Notes under the pieces: generated by a model
The model's input: only the letters and a program-made list of their open reading frames with translations
The model's database searches: none
Told to the model about the DNA's origin: nothing
Program-made: the position numbers and the translations under genes
Source of the DNA: Actinomycetes bacterium
Lineage (GTDB): Bacteria > Actinomycetota > Actinomycetes > Propionibacteriales > Nocardioidaceae
Assembly: GCA_023417775.1 (NCBI GenBank)
Contig: JAEZEJ010000076.1
Location: 4,431-68,430 of the forward strand
DNA length: 64,000 nucleotides
Direction of reading: 5' to 3'
In this document: in pieces, positions 25,480 to 39,482 of the stretch
Layout of the letters: every line of letters begins with the position of its first letter
How positions within the stretch are numbered: the first letter of the stretch is position 1

Positions 25480-25922
25480 TGACCGCGACGGCCCTCCACT
25501 TGCGACCGCAGCCGCTCGAACAGCATCAGATCGCCCTGCCCTTCCCGCCCGCACCGCCCGTACTGCCGGCGGCCGTGGAGCGTGGCGATATCGGTGAGCT
25601 GCGGCATCGAGCCGCCCGATTCGCGCAGGCGGTGGCGGAGGTTCTGCACGGTCATCGCCCCGCCCGACAGCTCGGGCCGTGGCTGGCCGCGGATGTCTAC
25701 GACCAACTGCTGCTGCACCTGCGCGGTCGGCGGGCAGCGCCCAGCCGACACCGAGTACGCGTCGCATCGGTGCACGTCGAGATGACTCACCGCAGCGCGG
25801 CCGAGATCGCCGTCAGACTCGTACACGGCGGACGGTCCACCGCCTTGGCGCTCCGGCTGGACCTCGATCGTCACGCCCCGCACGGACCGATCTGGCGCTG
25901 CACCGCGCTGACCTGGGCCTAG
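25476..25922 (+). CDS. Rv3235-like conserved actinobacterial protein
   Basis: This 148-aa protein has FAQAVAEVLHGHRPARQLGPWLAADVYDQLLLHLR and a C-terminal WRCTALTW. This pattern (helical region with RPxRQL, then a beta-rich end) characterises the Rv3235 family, usually encoded beside secA as here. Function is unknown. It is coupled to the LysM gene. Confidence 0.78.
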   Translation: MMTATALHLRPQPLEQHQIALPFPPAPPVLPAAVERGDIGELRHRAARFAQAVAEVLHGHRPARQLGPWLAADVYDQLLLHLRGRRAAPSRHRVRVASVHVEMTHRSAAEIAVRLVHGGRSTALALRLDLDRHAPHGPIWRCTALTWA

Positions 25923-25942
25923 ACCCCGAAGCGGTGCATGGG

Positions 25943-25969
25943 ACACCTCTCACGACCCGCGAGAGGTGT
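25943..25969. terminator. bidirectional terminator hairpin between the Rv3235-like gene and secA
   Basis: A perfect 9-bp stem ACACCTCTC/GAGAGGTGT encloses a 9-nt loop between two convergent genes. There is no T-run. Confidence 0.6.
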
Positions 25970-25995
25970 GGAGGTCATCGCTCCCGTGGCGGCGG

Positions 25996-28761
<2,766 letters not shown>

Positions 28762-28770
28762 TTGGCCATC

Positions 28771-30018
28771 CTAGAGGTTGACGGTGGTGAGCCCAACGCT
28801 TTCGCGACGAAGCTCGGAGGTGAGCGGTCCGGCGAGGTCTCCTCGCACGGGCGCGCGGATGTCGTCCAGGCCGAGCCAGCCGGCGAGCGTGACCAGTTCC
28901 CGGGCCAGCTGCTCGGCGACATCGGCGGGCGCATCCGGCTCCACCCAGGCGCCGATGACGTCGAGCGTCCCGGTGGCCCGGCCGGCCTTCAGGTCGACCC
29001 GTCCGGCGATGCGGTCGCCGAGCAGGAATGGCAGGACATAGTAGCCGTACTGCCGTTTGGCCTCGGGCACATAGATCTCGATGCGGTACCGGAAGTCGAA
29101 GAGCTGCTCCGCGCGGGTGCGCTCGAAGACCAGCGGATCGAAGGGGCTCAGGAGCGCCCGCGCCGACCCAGCGAGCGGTCGCCGGGCCTCGGCGTGCAGA
29201 TAGGCCGGACGATCCCATCCCTGGACCCTCATCGGCGTCAGCCGCCCGTCCTCGACCAGTTCGGCGACCGCTCGCTGGGTCGGCGCGGGCGCCGTGCGGA
29301 AGTAGTCGCGCAGGCACGGCTCGGTGGCGATCCCGAGCGCCCGGGCCGCATGCTCCACCAGCTCACGGTGCGCCTCGGCGTGGTCGAGGGGCGGGAGAGC
29401 GTAGATCTCGGGCGGGATGACCCGCTCGGTCAGATCGTAGACCCGCTCGAAGGCCGTATTGCGCCGGGCGGCGCTGATCTCGCCGATGAAGAACAGGTAC
29501 TCCAGCGCTTTCTTGGTCTCCGACCAGTTCCAGCCCCAGTGCGAGCGATCGCGCTCGACCTGACCGTGCAGCAGTGCCTCGGCCTCTCGCGCGGTGACGG
29601 GGCCGTTCGCTCCCACGACGTCCAACACGCGGTCCACGAGCTCGGGCTGTTCCTCGGCGACCCGCGACATCGATCCCCACATGCCGCGCCGCTCGATCAT
29701 GCGGTGCCGCATCGCCGGGAAGAGCCCGATGTCGACATAGGTGGCGACGTGGGCCCAGTACTCGAACACCCGCCGGGGCCGCTGCTCGGCGGCACGGGCG
29801 AGCAGGCCGACGTCATAGGGTCCGCGGCGGGCGTAGAGCGGCATGAAGTGCGCCCGCTGCAGCACATTGACCGAGTCGATCTGGAAGAAGCCGAGCCGGC
29901 GTACCGTCTCGGTGAGGTGACGCATGGTCACCGGACCGTCCGGGCGTGGAGTGGTGAAGCCCTGAGCGGCGAGCGCGATGCGCCGAGCCTGCGCGGTCGG
30001 CAGTGGACGAGCGGCCAC
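28771..30018 (-). CDS. YcaQ/AlkX-type winged-helix DNA glycosylase
   Basis: This 415-aa protein belongs to the HTH_42 superfamily. Family members excise bulky alkyl lesions and unhook interstrand crosslinks. The segment LGFFQIDSVNVLQRAHF contains Q-hydrophobic-D, the catalytic variant known for E. coli YcaQ-like enzymes, as distinct from the QxQ of AlkZ. Other landmarks are RRVFEYWAHVA, a winged-helix tandem, and LLSPFDPLVFERTRAEQLFDFRYRIEIYVP. It lies 9 nt before secA. Confidence 0.85.
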   Translation of the reverse strand: MAARPLPTAQARRIALAAQGFTTPRPDGPVTMRHLTETVRRLGFFQIDSVNVLQRAHFMPLYARRGPYDVGLLARAAEQRPRRVFEYWAHVATYVDIGLFPAMRHRMIERRGMWGSMSRVAEEQPELVDRVLDVVGANGPVTAREAEALLHGQVERDRSHWGWNWSETKKALEYLFFIGEISAARRNTAFERVYDLTERVIPPEIYALPPLDHAEAHRELVEHAARALGIATEPCLRDYFRTAPAPTQRAVAELVEDGRLTPMRVQGWDRPAYLHAEARRPLAGSARALLSPFDPLVFERTRAEQLFDFRYRIEIYVPEAKRQYGYYVLPFLLGDRIAGRVDLKAGRATGTLDVIGAWVEPDAPADVAEQLARELVTLAGWLGLDDIRAPVRGDLAGPLTSELRRESVGLTTVNL

Positions 30019-30021
30019 GCC

Positions 30022-30705
30022 TCAGAGCACGTCGTCGATCAGCTTGCTGCGGACCGCGTACATCGCGGCCTCCATCCGCGACTTCATCTGGAGCTTCTCC
30101 AGGATATTGCGGATGTGATTCTTGACGGTGTTCTCGCTGATGAACAGCTCATGGGCGATATCGCGGTTGCTCTTGCCGTGGGCCACGAGTCGCAGCACCT
30201 CCAGCTCACGCGGCGTGAGGGTCGTCGCCGGGGCGGCACCACGCGACATGTGCACGAACTCCTCGAGCAGCTTGGTGGCCATGCTCGGACTGATGAGGGA
30301 CTGGCCGTTGGCGACGACCCGCACCGCCTCGCCGACCTGCTCGTAGGTGGAGCCGTCCTTCAGCAGGTAACCGGAGGCGCCCGCCTTGACCGACTCGTAG
30401 AGGTCGGCCTCCTCATCGCTCGCGGTGAGCATGATGATGCCGGTGGAGGGGGCGATCTGCTTGATCGCCGCACAGATCTCGACGCCGCTGCGTCCGGGCA
30501 TGCGGACATCGAGCAGGACGACATCGAAGGGCTCCTCGGCGATGCGCTCCAGCGCGGAGTCGCCGTCGTCGACGTCTTCGATCTCCAGGTCGACATCGGA
30601 GCTGAGGACCATCGTCACGCCACGGCGGAACAGCTCCTGGTCGTCGACGAGCAGCACCCGGATGGCATCCGAGCGCGGCGGCGTCTCATCGGTGGGTTGG
30701 CTCAC
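30022..30705 (-). CDS. NarL/LuxR-family response regulator, orphan
   Basis: This 227-aa protein has a receiver domain with the acidic pocket VDD and phospho-acceptor Asp in VVLLDVRMPGRSG (about residue 66), then LuxR HTH TPRELEVLRLVAHGKSNRDIAHELFISENTVKNHI. No histidine kinase is adjacent, unlike the pair at 51-53 kb. It is followed by the glycosylase gene with a 3-nt gap. Confidence 0.92.
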   Translation of the reverse strand: MSQPTDETPPRSDAIRVLLVDDQELFRRGVTMVLSSDVDLEIEDVDDGDSALERIAEEPFDVVLLDVRMPGRSGVEICAAIKQIAPSTGIIMLTASDEEADLYESVKAGASGYLLKDGSTYEQVGEAVRVVANGQSLISPSMATKLLEEFVHMSRGAAPATTLTPRELEVLRLVAHGKSNRDIAHELFISENTVKNHIRNILEKLQMKSRMEAAMYAVRSKLIDDVL

Positions 30706-30735
30706 AGTCGCATCATGCCACTTCTCCGGGGTCCA

Positions 30736-30764
30736 GCGGGGGCCGACGCGCGTTCGGCCCCCGC
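30736..30764 (-). terminator. terminator after hpf
   Basis: A perfect 11-bp GC-rich stem (GCGGGGGCCGA/TCGGCCCCCGC) with a 7-nt loop lies between the hpf stop and the next gene on the same strand. It probably reduces read-through into the orphan regulator. Confidence 0.6.
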
Positions 30765-30770
30765 CTCGCC

Positions 30771-31400
30771 TCAGCTTTCGTCGACGTCCAGGTGGATGAC
30801 GCCGTAGTCGTAACCGCGGCGCCGGTAGACCACGGAGGGCTGCATGGAGTCCTTCTCCATGAAGAGATAGAAGTCGTGTCCGACGAGCTCCATCTCGTAG
30901 AGCGCCTGGTCGAGCGTCATGGGCACCGTGTCATGGGTCTTCTCGCGCACCACCAGCGGTCCGTCGCCCTCGATCTCGATGGGGCCGGCGGTGTGGTCCG
31001 GTGTGCCGTTGTCACCGCTGAGCTCCTCCAGCAGCGAGTCGGGGATATCGGACGTGGCCTCCGCCAAGGACGTGGGGCGCTGCTGACCGCGGTGGACGCG
31101 CTGCCGGTCCACGGCCTTGCGCACCTGCCGCGCCAGCCGGTCCATCGCCAGGTCGAGCGCGGAGTGCTGATCCCCCGAGACCGCCTCGGCGCGCACGATG
31201 GGGCCGCGCGAATGCACGGAGATCTCGACCGTGGCCGCCGTCGCCGGGTCGCGAGGGTTCTTCTCGTGTGTCACGACCACCTCCGTGCGGGTGATGCGTT
31301 GCCGCGGATCGAATTTCTCGATCCGGTGGAGCTTCTCGGCCACGTGCTCTCGGAAGCGATCCGAGATCTCGCTGTTGCGACCCTTGACGACGATTTCCAT
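30771..31400 (-). CDS. hpf: ribosome hibernation promoting factor, long form
   Basis: This 209-aa protein has the N-terminal YfiA domain (MEIVVKGRNSEISDRFREHVAEKL, ITRTEVVVTHEKN) and the C-terminal dimerisation domain (MTLDQALYEMELVGHDFYLF and VVYRRRGYDYGVIHL). Long HPF dimerises 70S into inactive 100S ribosomes in stationary phase. ATG 31400 has a GGAGG site at good spacing. Confidence 0.95.
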   Translation of the reverse strand: MEIVVKGRNSEISDRFREHVAEKLHRIEKFDPRQRITRTEVVVTHEKNPRDPATAATVEISVHSRGPIVRAEAVSGDQHSALDLAMDRLARQVRKAVDRQRVHRGQQRPTSLAEATSDIPDSLLEELSGDNGTPDHTAGPIEIEGDGPLVVREKTHDTVPMTLDQALYEMELVGHDFYLFMEKDSMQPSVVYRRRGYDYGVIHLDVDES

Positions 31401-31448
31401 GAGAACCTCCTCGTTCGGCCGGACGAGCATCTTCGCCCTGTCTCGACG

Positions 31449-32141
31449 TTAGCCGCCCGGAGCGTCGTCCACCAGTGGGAGACGGACCGAACGTGGTGGC
31501 GGGGTCGCGACGACCACCGCCGCGCCCAGCACGGAGGCATCCGCCGCCTCGAGGGCGGCGACGACCGCTCGCACGGTCGACCCGGTGGTGACGACATCGT
31601 CGACCACGATCACCCGACGTCCGGCGGGCGGGCGCCTGGCGGCGAAGGCACCGCGGGTGTTGCGCGCGCGGTCGATCACGCCGAGATCGCGCTGATCGCT
31701 GGGCTGGCGGACGAGGCGGGCCAGGGGCGCGGACTGCGCCCGTGCGCCGACCGAGGTCAGCACTCTCGCCGCCTGGGTGGCGAGATCGGCGACCAGCCAT
31801 CCCCCGCGCCGCCGCCGCGATCGCCAGGTGGCCGGCACCGGCACCAGCAGCGCATCATCGCAGCCGTGGAAGGCGATCGATGCGGCGAGCGCATGGGCCG
31901 CCCACGCCGCGGTCCGGGAATGCCCGATGTCCTTCCAGCGCCGCACCGCCCGTTCGGCGACCCCGCTGTTGGAGGTCGCCGCCACCACGGTCACGGTGTC
32001 CGGCTCGAGGGGGACGATGAAGGGGTCGGGCCGCAGCGAACGGAGGCAGGAGCGGCACAGGCCGAGCGTGATCCGCCCGCAGCCCGGACAGTCCGCGCCG
32101 ACCACCAGGTCGGCCACGACCGCGCTCCACGCCTCTCGCAT
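31449..32141 (-). CDS. comF: ComF family phosphoribosyltransferase-like protein
   Basis: This 230-aa protein has an N-terminal zinc-finger-like pair (CPGCG and CRSC), a linker with VRRWKDIGH, and a C-terminal PRT domain with VPVPATWRSRRRRG and the PRPP motif VIVVDDVVTTGSTVRAV. ComF is required for DNA uptake in naturally competent bacteria, but the gene is common at this position in actinobacteria without known competence. Confidence 0.9.
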   Translation of the reverse strand: MREAWSAVVADLVVGADCPGCGRITLGLCRSCLRSLRPDPFIVPLEPDTVTVVAATSNSGVAERAVRRWKDIGHSRTAAWAAHALAASIAFHGCDDALLVPVPATWRSRRRRGGWLVADLATQAARVLTSVGARAQSAPLARLVRQPSDQRDLGVIDRARNTRGAFAARRPPAGRRVIVVDDVVTTGSTVRAVVAALEAADASVLGAAVVVATPPPRSVRLPLVDDAPGG

Positions 32142-32207
32142 CCGCCCATCGTCCGCATCCGCCGGCGCCCTGTCGACTCGCCCCTGTGGACGACAGGAGA
32201 CGGTTCG

Positions 32208-33887
32208 TCAGCCGATCGCGACGACGTCCTCGGCCGGCACCTTCGTCCAGCCTCGCGGGGTGAGCACCCGGACGTCACCGTCATCGTCCAGCACATAGGC
32301 GCGCGGGTCGTCATCGGTGGACGTCGCCAGGGCGACCGGCGTGATGCGCGGCAACAAGGTCGGGAGGCCGGGCAGCGAGGCCGCAAGCCCGGATCCGTCG
32401 ATGCGCACCGAGTAGACCTGCTCGCCGGCGGCACCGTTCGCGAGCATGGCCAGCCGGGTGCCGGTGACCCATTGGATCGACCGCATGCGAGAGACGCCGT
32501 CCATCGCCACCGGCAGGGGCTCGCCGAGCCGCACCCCCTGCTCGTCCTCGACGACCGCTCCCACGAGGACCTGCGCCTGCGCGCCGTCACCCCGCGTCAC
32601 CGCGTACCGCGCGCCGTCCGGGGAGACCGCGAAGGAGCCGACATCCGCGGGCCAGGCGGGTGCGGCGACCGATTGGACCTCGTCATCGGTGACGAGCCGG
32701 ACCCCGCCCGCGTCCGCGGCCCAGACGCGATCGTCCCGGTCGACCACCGGGGCGAGGAAGCCGCTGTCGCTGGCGACAGTGACCGGCTCCCGCGAGCCGA
32801 GCACCCGCAAGGACAATCCCCCCGGGTCGACGAGAGCGGCACGGTCGGCCGATGCGGCAACCGCCTCCGCCCCGCCGACATCGCCGACGCCCGCGATGGC
32901 CCGCTGAGAGTCGGCGTCGACGCGGCGCAGACGGTCATCGGCGATCACGGCGACGCGCTGGTCCCCGGTGGCCGGTGCGTAGCCCGCATAGGCGGTCGTC
33001 GACTGACGCACCTCACCGCCGATCGCCAGGGCGCCGTCGCTGCCGCTGATCCGCACGGCACCGACCCGCGGGGCTCCGCTGAGGGTCCAGGCGAGCTGAG
33101 CCCCCAGCTGGGCGCGTTCCTCCGTCGCCAGATCCCGCAGATCGATGGTGAACTCGACCTCCGCCACGCGATCGGCGTCGATCGGCACGGAGCCGCGCGT
33201 CCGGTCCACCCCGGGCACCCTCGACTGCACCTGGGCCGCGATGGTCGCCTCCGGGCCCTCCGCCAGACTCGTCAACAGACCGGTGGCCAGCTGGTCGCCC
33301 ACCACCCGGAAGACCGGATCAGGCACCACCCGGGTGCCCGATCCGTCCAGGAAGTAGATGTCGAAGGGCCGGTAGTAGTCCTCGAAGTAGCGCTGCGTGA
33401 CCAAGGTGCCGGGCGGCGGCGAGGCGATGCGCCACTCGCCCTCCTCCAGGGTCAGGCGCCACTCGAAGGCCTCGCGTCCCTCCCCCGGCCGGAAGTGTCC
33501 CTGCCGGTCGAGCTCCGCGACGGCCTTCCAGCTCGAGTCCACGGTCGCCTCGCCGGCGGTCGCCGCGCGGGACTCGGCGATCCGCGGCTCCGCGTACACC
33601 ATCGTGCGCTCGGACGGACGCCACTCGTCCGCGGCCTCGTCGGTCAGGAACTCGCTCGCGGTCGAGTAGCTGACCGGGTAGGCGAGCAGGGCCTCCAGAT
33701 AGCCGTTGACGATCTGATCGGGGTTGCCGCCCGGGGCGGGACCGGCGGGCGCATAGCGAGCCGTGCTCTCACCGAGCCCCTCGTCACCCTCCACCTCGTG
33801 CACCGGCCCGGTCGTGGGAATCCCGGCACATCCGGTGGCGAGCAGCACCGCGAGCAGCGTCATCAGCAGCGTCGGCTTCCGGCTCAT
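32208..33887 (-). CDS. lpqB: LpqB, MtrAB-associated lipoprotein
   Basis: This 559-aa lipoprotein has the lipobox ATGC at about residue 19, a tandem GerMN-like region (ADEWRPSERTMVYAEPRIAESR, VEFTIDLRDLATEERAQLGAQLAWTLS) and a C-terminal beta-propeller-like part (FAVSPDGARYAVTRGDG). LpqB modulates the MtrB sensor in mycobacteria. ATG 33887 overlaps the mtrB stop (ATGA). Confidence 0.93.
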   Translation of the reverse strand: MSRKPTLLMTLLAVLLATGCAGIPTTGPVHEVEGDEGLGESTARYAPAGPAPGGNPDQIVNGYLEALLAYPVSYSTASEFLTDEAADEWRPSERTMVYAEPRIAESRAATAGEATVDSSWKAVAELDRQGHFRPGEGREAFEWRLTLEEGEWRIASPPPGTLVTQRYFEDYYRPFDIYFLDGSGTRVVPDPVFRVVGDQLATGLLTSLAEGPEATIAAQVQSRVPGVDRTRGSVPIDADRVAEVEFTIDLRDLATEERAQLGAQLAWTLSGAPRVGAVRISGSDGALAIGGEVRQSTTAYAGYAPATGDQRVAVIADDRLRRVDADSQRAIAGVGDVGGAEAVAASADRAALVDPGGLSLRVLGSREPVTVASDSGFLAPVVDRDDRVWAADAGGVRLVTDDEVQSVAAPAWPADVGSFAVSPDGARYAVTRGDGAQAQVLVGAVVEDEQGVRLGEPLPVAMDGVSRMRSIQWVTGTRLAMLANGAAGEQVYSVRIDGSGLAASLPGLPTLLPRITPVALATSTDDDPRAYVLDDDGDVRVLTPRGWTKVPAEDVVAIG

Positions 33888-35422
33888 CGGGCGAACACCG
33901 ATGTCAACGCCGCTTCCCGGACGGTGTGGCCCTCCTTGGGCAGGGTGAGCACGAACTCCGCTCCCTGCCCGGGACGGGACCACGCCTCCAGCACTCCCCC
34001 GTGCAGCGCGGCGTCCTCTCGGGCGATGGCGAGACCCAGCCCCGTACCGCCCTGGGTGCGGGCCGGGTCCGCGCGCCAGAACCGGTCGAAGGCCCGGTTC
34101 ACCCCCTCGGGGTCCAGCCCGACGCCGTTGTCGCGCACCGAGAGCGAGGCCACCTCGTCGGTCTGAGCCACGATGATCTCGACGAGGTCCGCGCCGCTGT
34201 ACTTGACCGCATTGGCGACGAGATTGCGCACGATGCGGTCCACCCGGCGCGGATCGGCGGGCACGATGGCCGGCACCTCATGGCCCCGCGGTGCCACGGT
34301 GATCCCCGCACGGGCGAAGCTCTCGTCCTGCGAGGCGGTCCACGCGAAATCGCTGAGATCGACTCTGCCCAGCTCCAGCTGGGCGGCGCCGGCGTCGAAA
34401 CGGCTCAGATCGAGTAGATCGGAGAGCAGCGCCTCGAAGCGCTCCAGCTCGGCGTGGAGGAGCTCGGCCGAGCGCCGACTCTGGGCATCGAAGCGCCACC
34501 GCCCGGCGTAGAGGACGTCACCGGCCATCTGCACTGTGGTGAGAGGGGTCCGCAGCTCGTGCGACACATCGGAGACGAAGCGCTGCTGCACCCGCGACAG
34601 GTTCTCCAGACGCCGGATCTGGCTCTGCAGGCTCTCGGCCATCTGGTTGAAGGACTTGGTCAGCCGCGCGATGTCGTCCTTGCCGTGCACATGCATCCGC
34701 TGTTCGAGGTGCCCGGCCGCGAAACGCTCGGCGGTGCGGCGCGCCAGCCGCAGCGGGTCGACCACCTGCCGGGCCACCAGCCAGGCCACGAAGCCGACCA
34801 TCAGCACCATGACGCTGCCGCCGGCGAGCAGAGCATTGCCCACCAGGCTCAGCGTCTGCTGCTGTTCGCGCATCGAGAAGACATAGAAGAGCGCGTAGCG
34901 GTCGCCCGACCCCGGGACGGCGAGCTGGCTGCCCACGACGACGGTCGGTGTGGCGCCTTGTCCGAGCAGCGGAAGCTCCTCGTACTGCCAGGCGGTGCCG
35001 GGATTGGAGCGGACCCGCTCGAGCAGCGGGGCCGGCAGGTCGCCGAGCGCGATGGCGCCCGAGGTCCTGACCGGAGCGGCCTGGTCGTCGGCGGTGAGCG
35101 GCCCCTCGAGGACCAGCTCATAGGTGCGGCTCTCACCCCGGGTGGCGGCGAGCCCGTCGACCAGCTGGGTGAGGATCTGCGACTGTGCCGTCGCATCGGC
35201 GTCCACGGCGGCGTCGAGCTCGGACTGGGCGAGGTCGAAGCCCGCCCGGGCCTCGGCGACGGCGATGTCCTTGCGGCTCTCGGCGAGGCCCTCGGCGATC
35301 GCCCCCAGCAGCGCCCATCCGGTGAGGACGACGACGACCGAGGTGAGGATCAGGGTGCTGACCACCACCCGGAACCGGATCGACCGACGCCAGAGCCCCA
35401 GGATCCGGGGGCGGGGAGCCAC
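33884..35422 (-). CDS. mtrB: sensor histidine kinase MtrB
   Basis: This 512-aa membrane kinase has two transmembrane segments (near residues 17-40 and 175-200) flanking an extracytoplasmic sensor, then a HAMP domain, the dimerisation helix with phospho-acceptor His in VSDVSHELRTPLTTV, and an ATPase domain with NLVANAVKYSG and GTGLGLAIA. It partners MtrA and is flanked by lpqB, the conserved actinobacterial cell-wall and cell-division control locus. Confidence 0.95.
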   Translation of the reverse strand: MAPRPRILGLWRRSIRFRVVVSTLILTSVVVVLTGWALLGAIAEGLAESRKDIAVAEARAGFDLAQSELDAAVDADATAQSQILTQLVDGLAATRGESRTYELVLEGPLTADDQAAPVRTSGAIALGDLPAPLLERVRSNPGTAWQYEELPLLGQGATPTVVVGSQLAVPGSGDRYALFYVFSMREQQQTLSLVGNALLAGGSVMVLMVGFVAWLVARQVVDPLRLARRTAERFAAGHLEQRMHVHGKDDIARLTKSFNQMAESLQSQIRRLENLSRVQQRFVSDVSHELRTPLTTVQMAGDVLYAGRWRFDAQSRRSAELLHAELERFEALLSDLLDLSRFDAGAAQLELGRVDLSDFAWTASQDESFARAGITVAPRGHEVPAIVPADPRRVDRIVRNLVANAVKYSGADLVEIIVAQTDEVASLSVRDNGVGLDPEGVNRAFDRFWRADPARTQGGTGLGLAIAREDAALHGGVLEAWSRPGQGAEFVLTLPKEGHTVREAALTSVFAR

Positions 35423-35425
35423 GCC

Positions 35426-36142
35426 CTATCCCTCGGTCGGGTCGATCGCCTGGTAGCCGACGCCGCGCACCGTCCGGATGATGCGCGGATTGTCCGCATC
35501 GTCCTCGATCTTGGAGCGCAGCCGGGTCATGTGGACGTTGACCAGCTTGGTGTCGCCGGGGTGGTGGTAGCCCCAGACCCGTTCGAGCAGCACCTCGCGG
35601 GTGAAGACCTGCGAGGGATCGCTCAGCAGGCAGGCCAGCAGGTCGAACTCCAGCGGCGTGAGCGGCAGCAGCTTGCCGCCGCGGGTGGCCTGATGCGCCA
35701 CCGGGTCGACCCGGATGTCACCGAACTCGATGGGCTGCGCGGCAGGGCCCACCCGACGCAGGCGCGCGCGGATGCGCGCGACCAGCTCCACATTGCGGAA
35801 GGGCTTGGTGATGTAGTCGTCCGCGCCCGCCTCGAGCCCGGCCACGACATCGGGGGTGTCGGACTTGGCGGTCAGCATGATGATCGGGACCTCGGAAGTC
35901 GTGCGGATCTGCTGACACACCCGCATGCCGTCCATGCCCGGCAGCATCAGGTCGAGCAGCACGAGATCGGGCCGGAAGCGCTCGAAGGCCGCCAGCACCT
36001 CCGTGCCGCTCGAGACGACCTCCGAGCGGAGGCCCTCACCGTCGAGGACGATGCCCAGCATCTCGGCCAGGGCGGGGTCGTCGTCGACGATGAGGACCCG
36101 GTCGCGCTTGGACCGGCGGAAGCTCCCGCTGGAGGTGGCCAT
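35426..36142 (-). CDS. mtrA: response regulator MtrA (OmpR family)
   Basis: This 238-aa OmpR-type regulator has receiver-domain landmarks VLIVDDDPALAEMLG, phospho-acceptor Asp64 in LLDLMLPGMDG, and switch Lys in ITKPFRNVEL. The DNA-binding domain has LTPLEFDLLACLLSDPSQVFTREVLLERVWGY and VRGVGYQAI. MtrA controls cell-wall and replication genes. It sits 2 nt after sahH and 3 nt before mtrB. Confidence 0.96.
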   Translation of the reverse strand: MATSSGSFRRSKRDRVLIVDDDPALAEMLGIVLDGEGLRSEVVSSGTEVLAAFERFRPDLVLLDLMLPGMDGMRVCQQIRTTSEVPIIMLTAKSDTPDVVAGLEAGADDYITKPFRNVELVARIRARLRRVGPAAQPIEFGDIRVDPVAHQATRGGKLLPLTPLEFDLLACLLSDPSQVFTREVLLERVWGYHHPGDTKLVNVHMTRLRSKIEDDADNPRIIRTVRGVGYQAIDPTEG

Positions 36143-36144
36143 CG

Positions 36145-37584
<1,440 letters not shown>

Positions 37585-37613
37585 CGTAACGAGAGGGCCC
37601 CACAGAAGAACAA

Positions 37614-38792
37614 TCAGCGCACGCCCGGAGGCAGTGCCGGCGGCAGCAGGATGCGAGGCCGGATCTCGTCCATCGCGTCCAGGACCGCGTAGACCCGGTC
37701 GATGCCGTCCCTCGGGGCCTTCCCGCGCATCACCTGATCGTGCAGGAAACCGAGCCGCGTGGCGAGCCGCTGGTACTCCTTCACCGCCCGCGCGGCCGGC
37801 TTGCCGCGGTGCACCTTCGCATAACCGCGAGCCTGCCGGCGCCGCGCGAAGCCGACGAGGAAGGGCACCTCGGCGGGGTGCAGCCAGCCGCGGTACGAGG
37901 CGACATAGGAGAGCGACTTCCAGAGGGTGGCGATCTGCCCCTGGCGCAGCACGATGGCCAGGGTGCCGAGCCCCACCAGCAGCGCGGCGAGCACGAGATA
38001 GACGAGCAGGAAGCCGACGCCGCCGCCGATGACGAGCGAGCCATTCCAGAGCGCGTGCAGCCCGATGCTCACCACGAGCCCGCCGAGCATCAGCAGGATC
38101 CGCACGATCCGGCTGCGCCGCCCGACCGCCAGGCCCATCGCGATGCCGATGGCGGAGGTGAACAGCGGATGCGCGAAGGGGCTGAACAGGCCGCGGACGA
38201 CGAAGGTGGCCGTCGCCCCGCCCGGGCCCGCGAGCTGCTGGGAGCCCTCGCCGATGCCCAGATAGCTCACGGCGTAGTACCCGAGGTTCTCGACCGCGGC
38301 GAAGCCGATCGCGACCAGACCCGAGACGATGAGCCCGTCGAGCACACCGTCGATGATGCGCCGTGCGCGCAGCAGCGTGAGCACGAGGAAGACGCCCTTG
38401 GCGCTCTCCTCGACCACCGGAGCGACGACGGCGGTCAGCACCTCCTCGGAGACATCCCACCAGACGGCGGCGGCCGCCTCCAGCGCCAAGGAGATGGCGA
38501 CGGCGACGACGGCGCCCCAGACGAAGGCCGCGCACTTGTAGCGGAAGGGCTCCGGCTCGACGCGATCGAGCCACCAGTAGGCCCAGAGCACGAGCGGGAG
38601 CGGGAACAGGGCGAAGAGGATGGCGAGCGTCGCGCCGGGGACGTCGCCGGCCTGCGCAGCGAAGAAGACGGCCACGACCGCCCCGAGGACCGCCACGATC
38701 CACGTGAGCACGACGAGCACGATCCGTCCACGTTGCGGACGATAGGACGTGCGCGGCGTGACCGGCGGGACATAGAGACTCACGTCCCACAC
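37614..38792 (-). CDS. PrsW-family intramembrane metalloprotease
   Basis: This 392-aa polytopic protein has the PrsW motifs in order: [10 protein letters not shown] (EExxK), [11 protein letters not shown] (E..EN), [14 protein letters not shown] and LHALWNGS. PrsW cleaves anti-sigma factors in Bacillus; no sigma/anti-sigma pair is nearby here. A cytosolic Arg-rich C-terminal region (about residues 290-390) extends beyond the membrane core. The start is GTG 38792 or GTG 38783; the latter sits 8 nt after TAGGGT, a leaderless-type -10. Confidence 0.88.
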   Translation of the reverse strand: MWDVSLYVPPVTPRTSYRPQRGRIVLVVLTWIVAVLGAVVAVFFAAQAGDVPGATLAILFALFPLPLVLWAYWWLDRVEPEPFRYKCAAFVWGAVVAVAISLALEAAAAVWWDVSEEVLTAVVAPVVEESAKGVFLVLTLLRARRIIDGVLDGLIVSGLVAIGFAAVENLGYYAVSYLGIGEGSQQLAGPGGATATFVVRGLFSPFAHPLFTSAIGIAMGLAVGRRSRIVRILLMLGGLVVSIGLHALWNGSLVIGGGVGFLLVYLVLAALLVGLGTLAIVLRQGQIATLWKSLSYVASYRGWLHPAEVPFLVGFARRRQARGYAKVHRGKPAARAVKEYQRLATRLGFLHDQVMRGKAPRDGIDRVYAVLDAMDEIRPRILLPPALPPGVR

Positions 38793-38822
38793 CCTAGGGG
38801 AGAATGAAAGGACAGCGAGGTG

Positions 38823-39410
38823 ATGGTCGTGGCGAAGAAGGCGTTCTCGGTGGCGATCGTGGCGCTGCTCGGGTGCCTGCTCGGCTGCGTGACGGTGACG
38901 TCCCGCGACACCGCCGATCCCGGCGGACCCGATCCGACGGCCCGTCAGATCGAGGCGGGCGTCGAGACCTGGGATCTCACCGGCCCACCGAGTGACGAGG
39001 CCTTCGGGATCGACGCGGAGAGCTCGGCCGGCATCTATCGCACGGACGAACCGCGGACCATCGTCCTGCAGTTCCCCGGCGGCGAGGAACTCGAGGTGGA
39101 GGCGCCCCTCATCTCCTTCTCGCGGTTCCGAGGCGCCGAGGGCGACAACTTCACCGTCGGCATCCGCGGCGCGACGGTCGAGCCGGAGATGCTGGACGAG
39201 CAGTTGCGGAGCATCGTCGGTCAGCTCGGATCCTCACCCGATCTCGTCGACGAGTTCACCGCCGAGGTCGAGCAGGCGCCGGACGAGCAGACCGAGCGGG
39301 TCGTCTTCTCCGGACCCTCGTCGCAGTACGGCGAGCTGGCGATCGGGGTTCAGGCCAATCTCGCGCCCATCGCGGGCATGGGACGCTTCATCATCGGCGG
39401 CAGCTGGTGA
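38823..39410 (+). CDS. putative lipoprotein of unknown function
   Basis: This ~195-aa protein has a basic start, a hydrophobic segment ([16 protein letters not shown]) with lipobox LLGC, then an acidic Pro/Asp-rich linker and a single domain with [23 protein letters not shown]. The family is not recognised. GTG 38820, ATG 38823 and GTG 38829 are competing starts; AAAGGA and GAGG lie nearby. It is divergent from prsW and followed by tRNA-Arg. Confidence 0.75.
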   Translation: MVVAKKAFSVAIVALLGCLLGCVTVTSRDTADPGGPDPTARQIEAGVETWDLTGPPSDEAFGIDAESSAGIYRTDEPRTIVLQFPGGEELEVEAPLISFSRFRGAEGDNFTVGIRGATVEPEMLDEQLRSIVGQLGSSPDLVDEFTAEVEQAPDEQTERVVFSGPSSQYGELAIGVQANLAPIAGMGRFIIGGSW

Positions 39411-39482
39411 ATCACCGTCCCGTGATCGCGGAACAGGCCGGTTACGTCGTCGCGGAGACCGGCGATACGCTGTGGGCACCTG

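Noticed and set aside
30792..34166. A 1124-codon open frame on the plus strand over hpf, comF and lpqB
   Set aside because: It is a shadow of conserved minus-strand genes with no recognisable domain.
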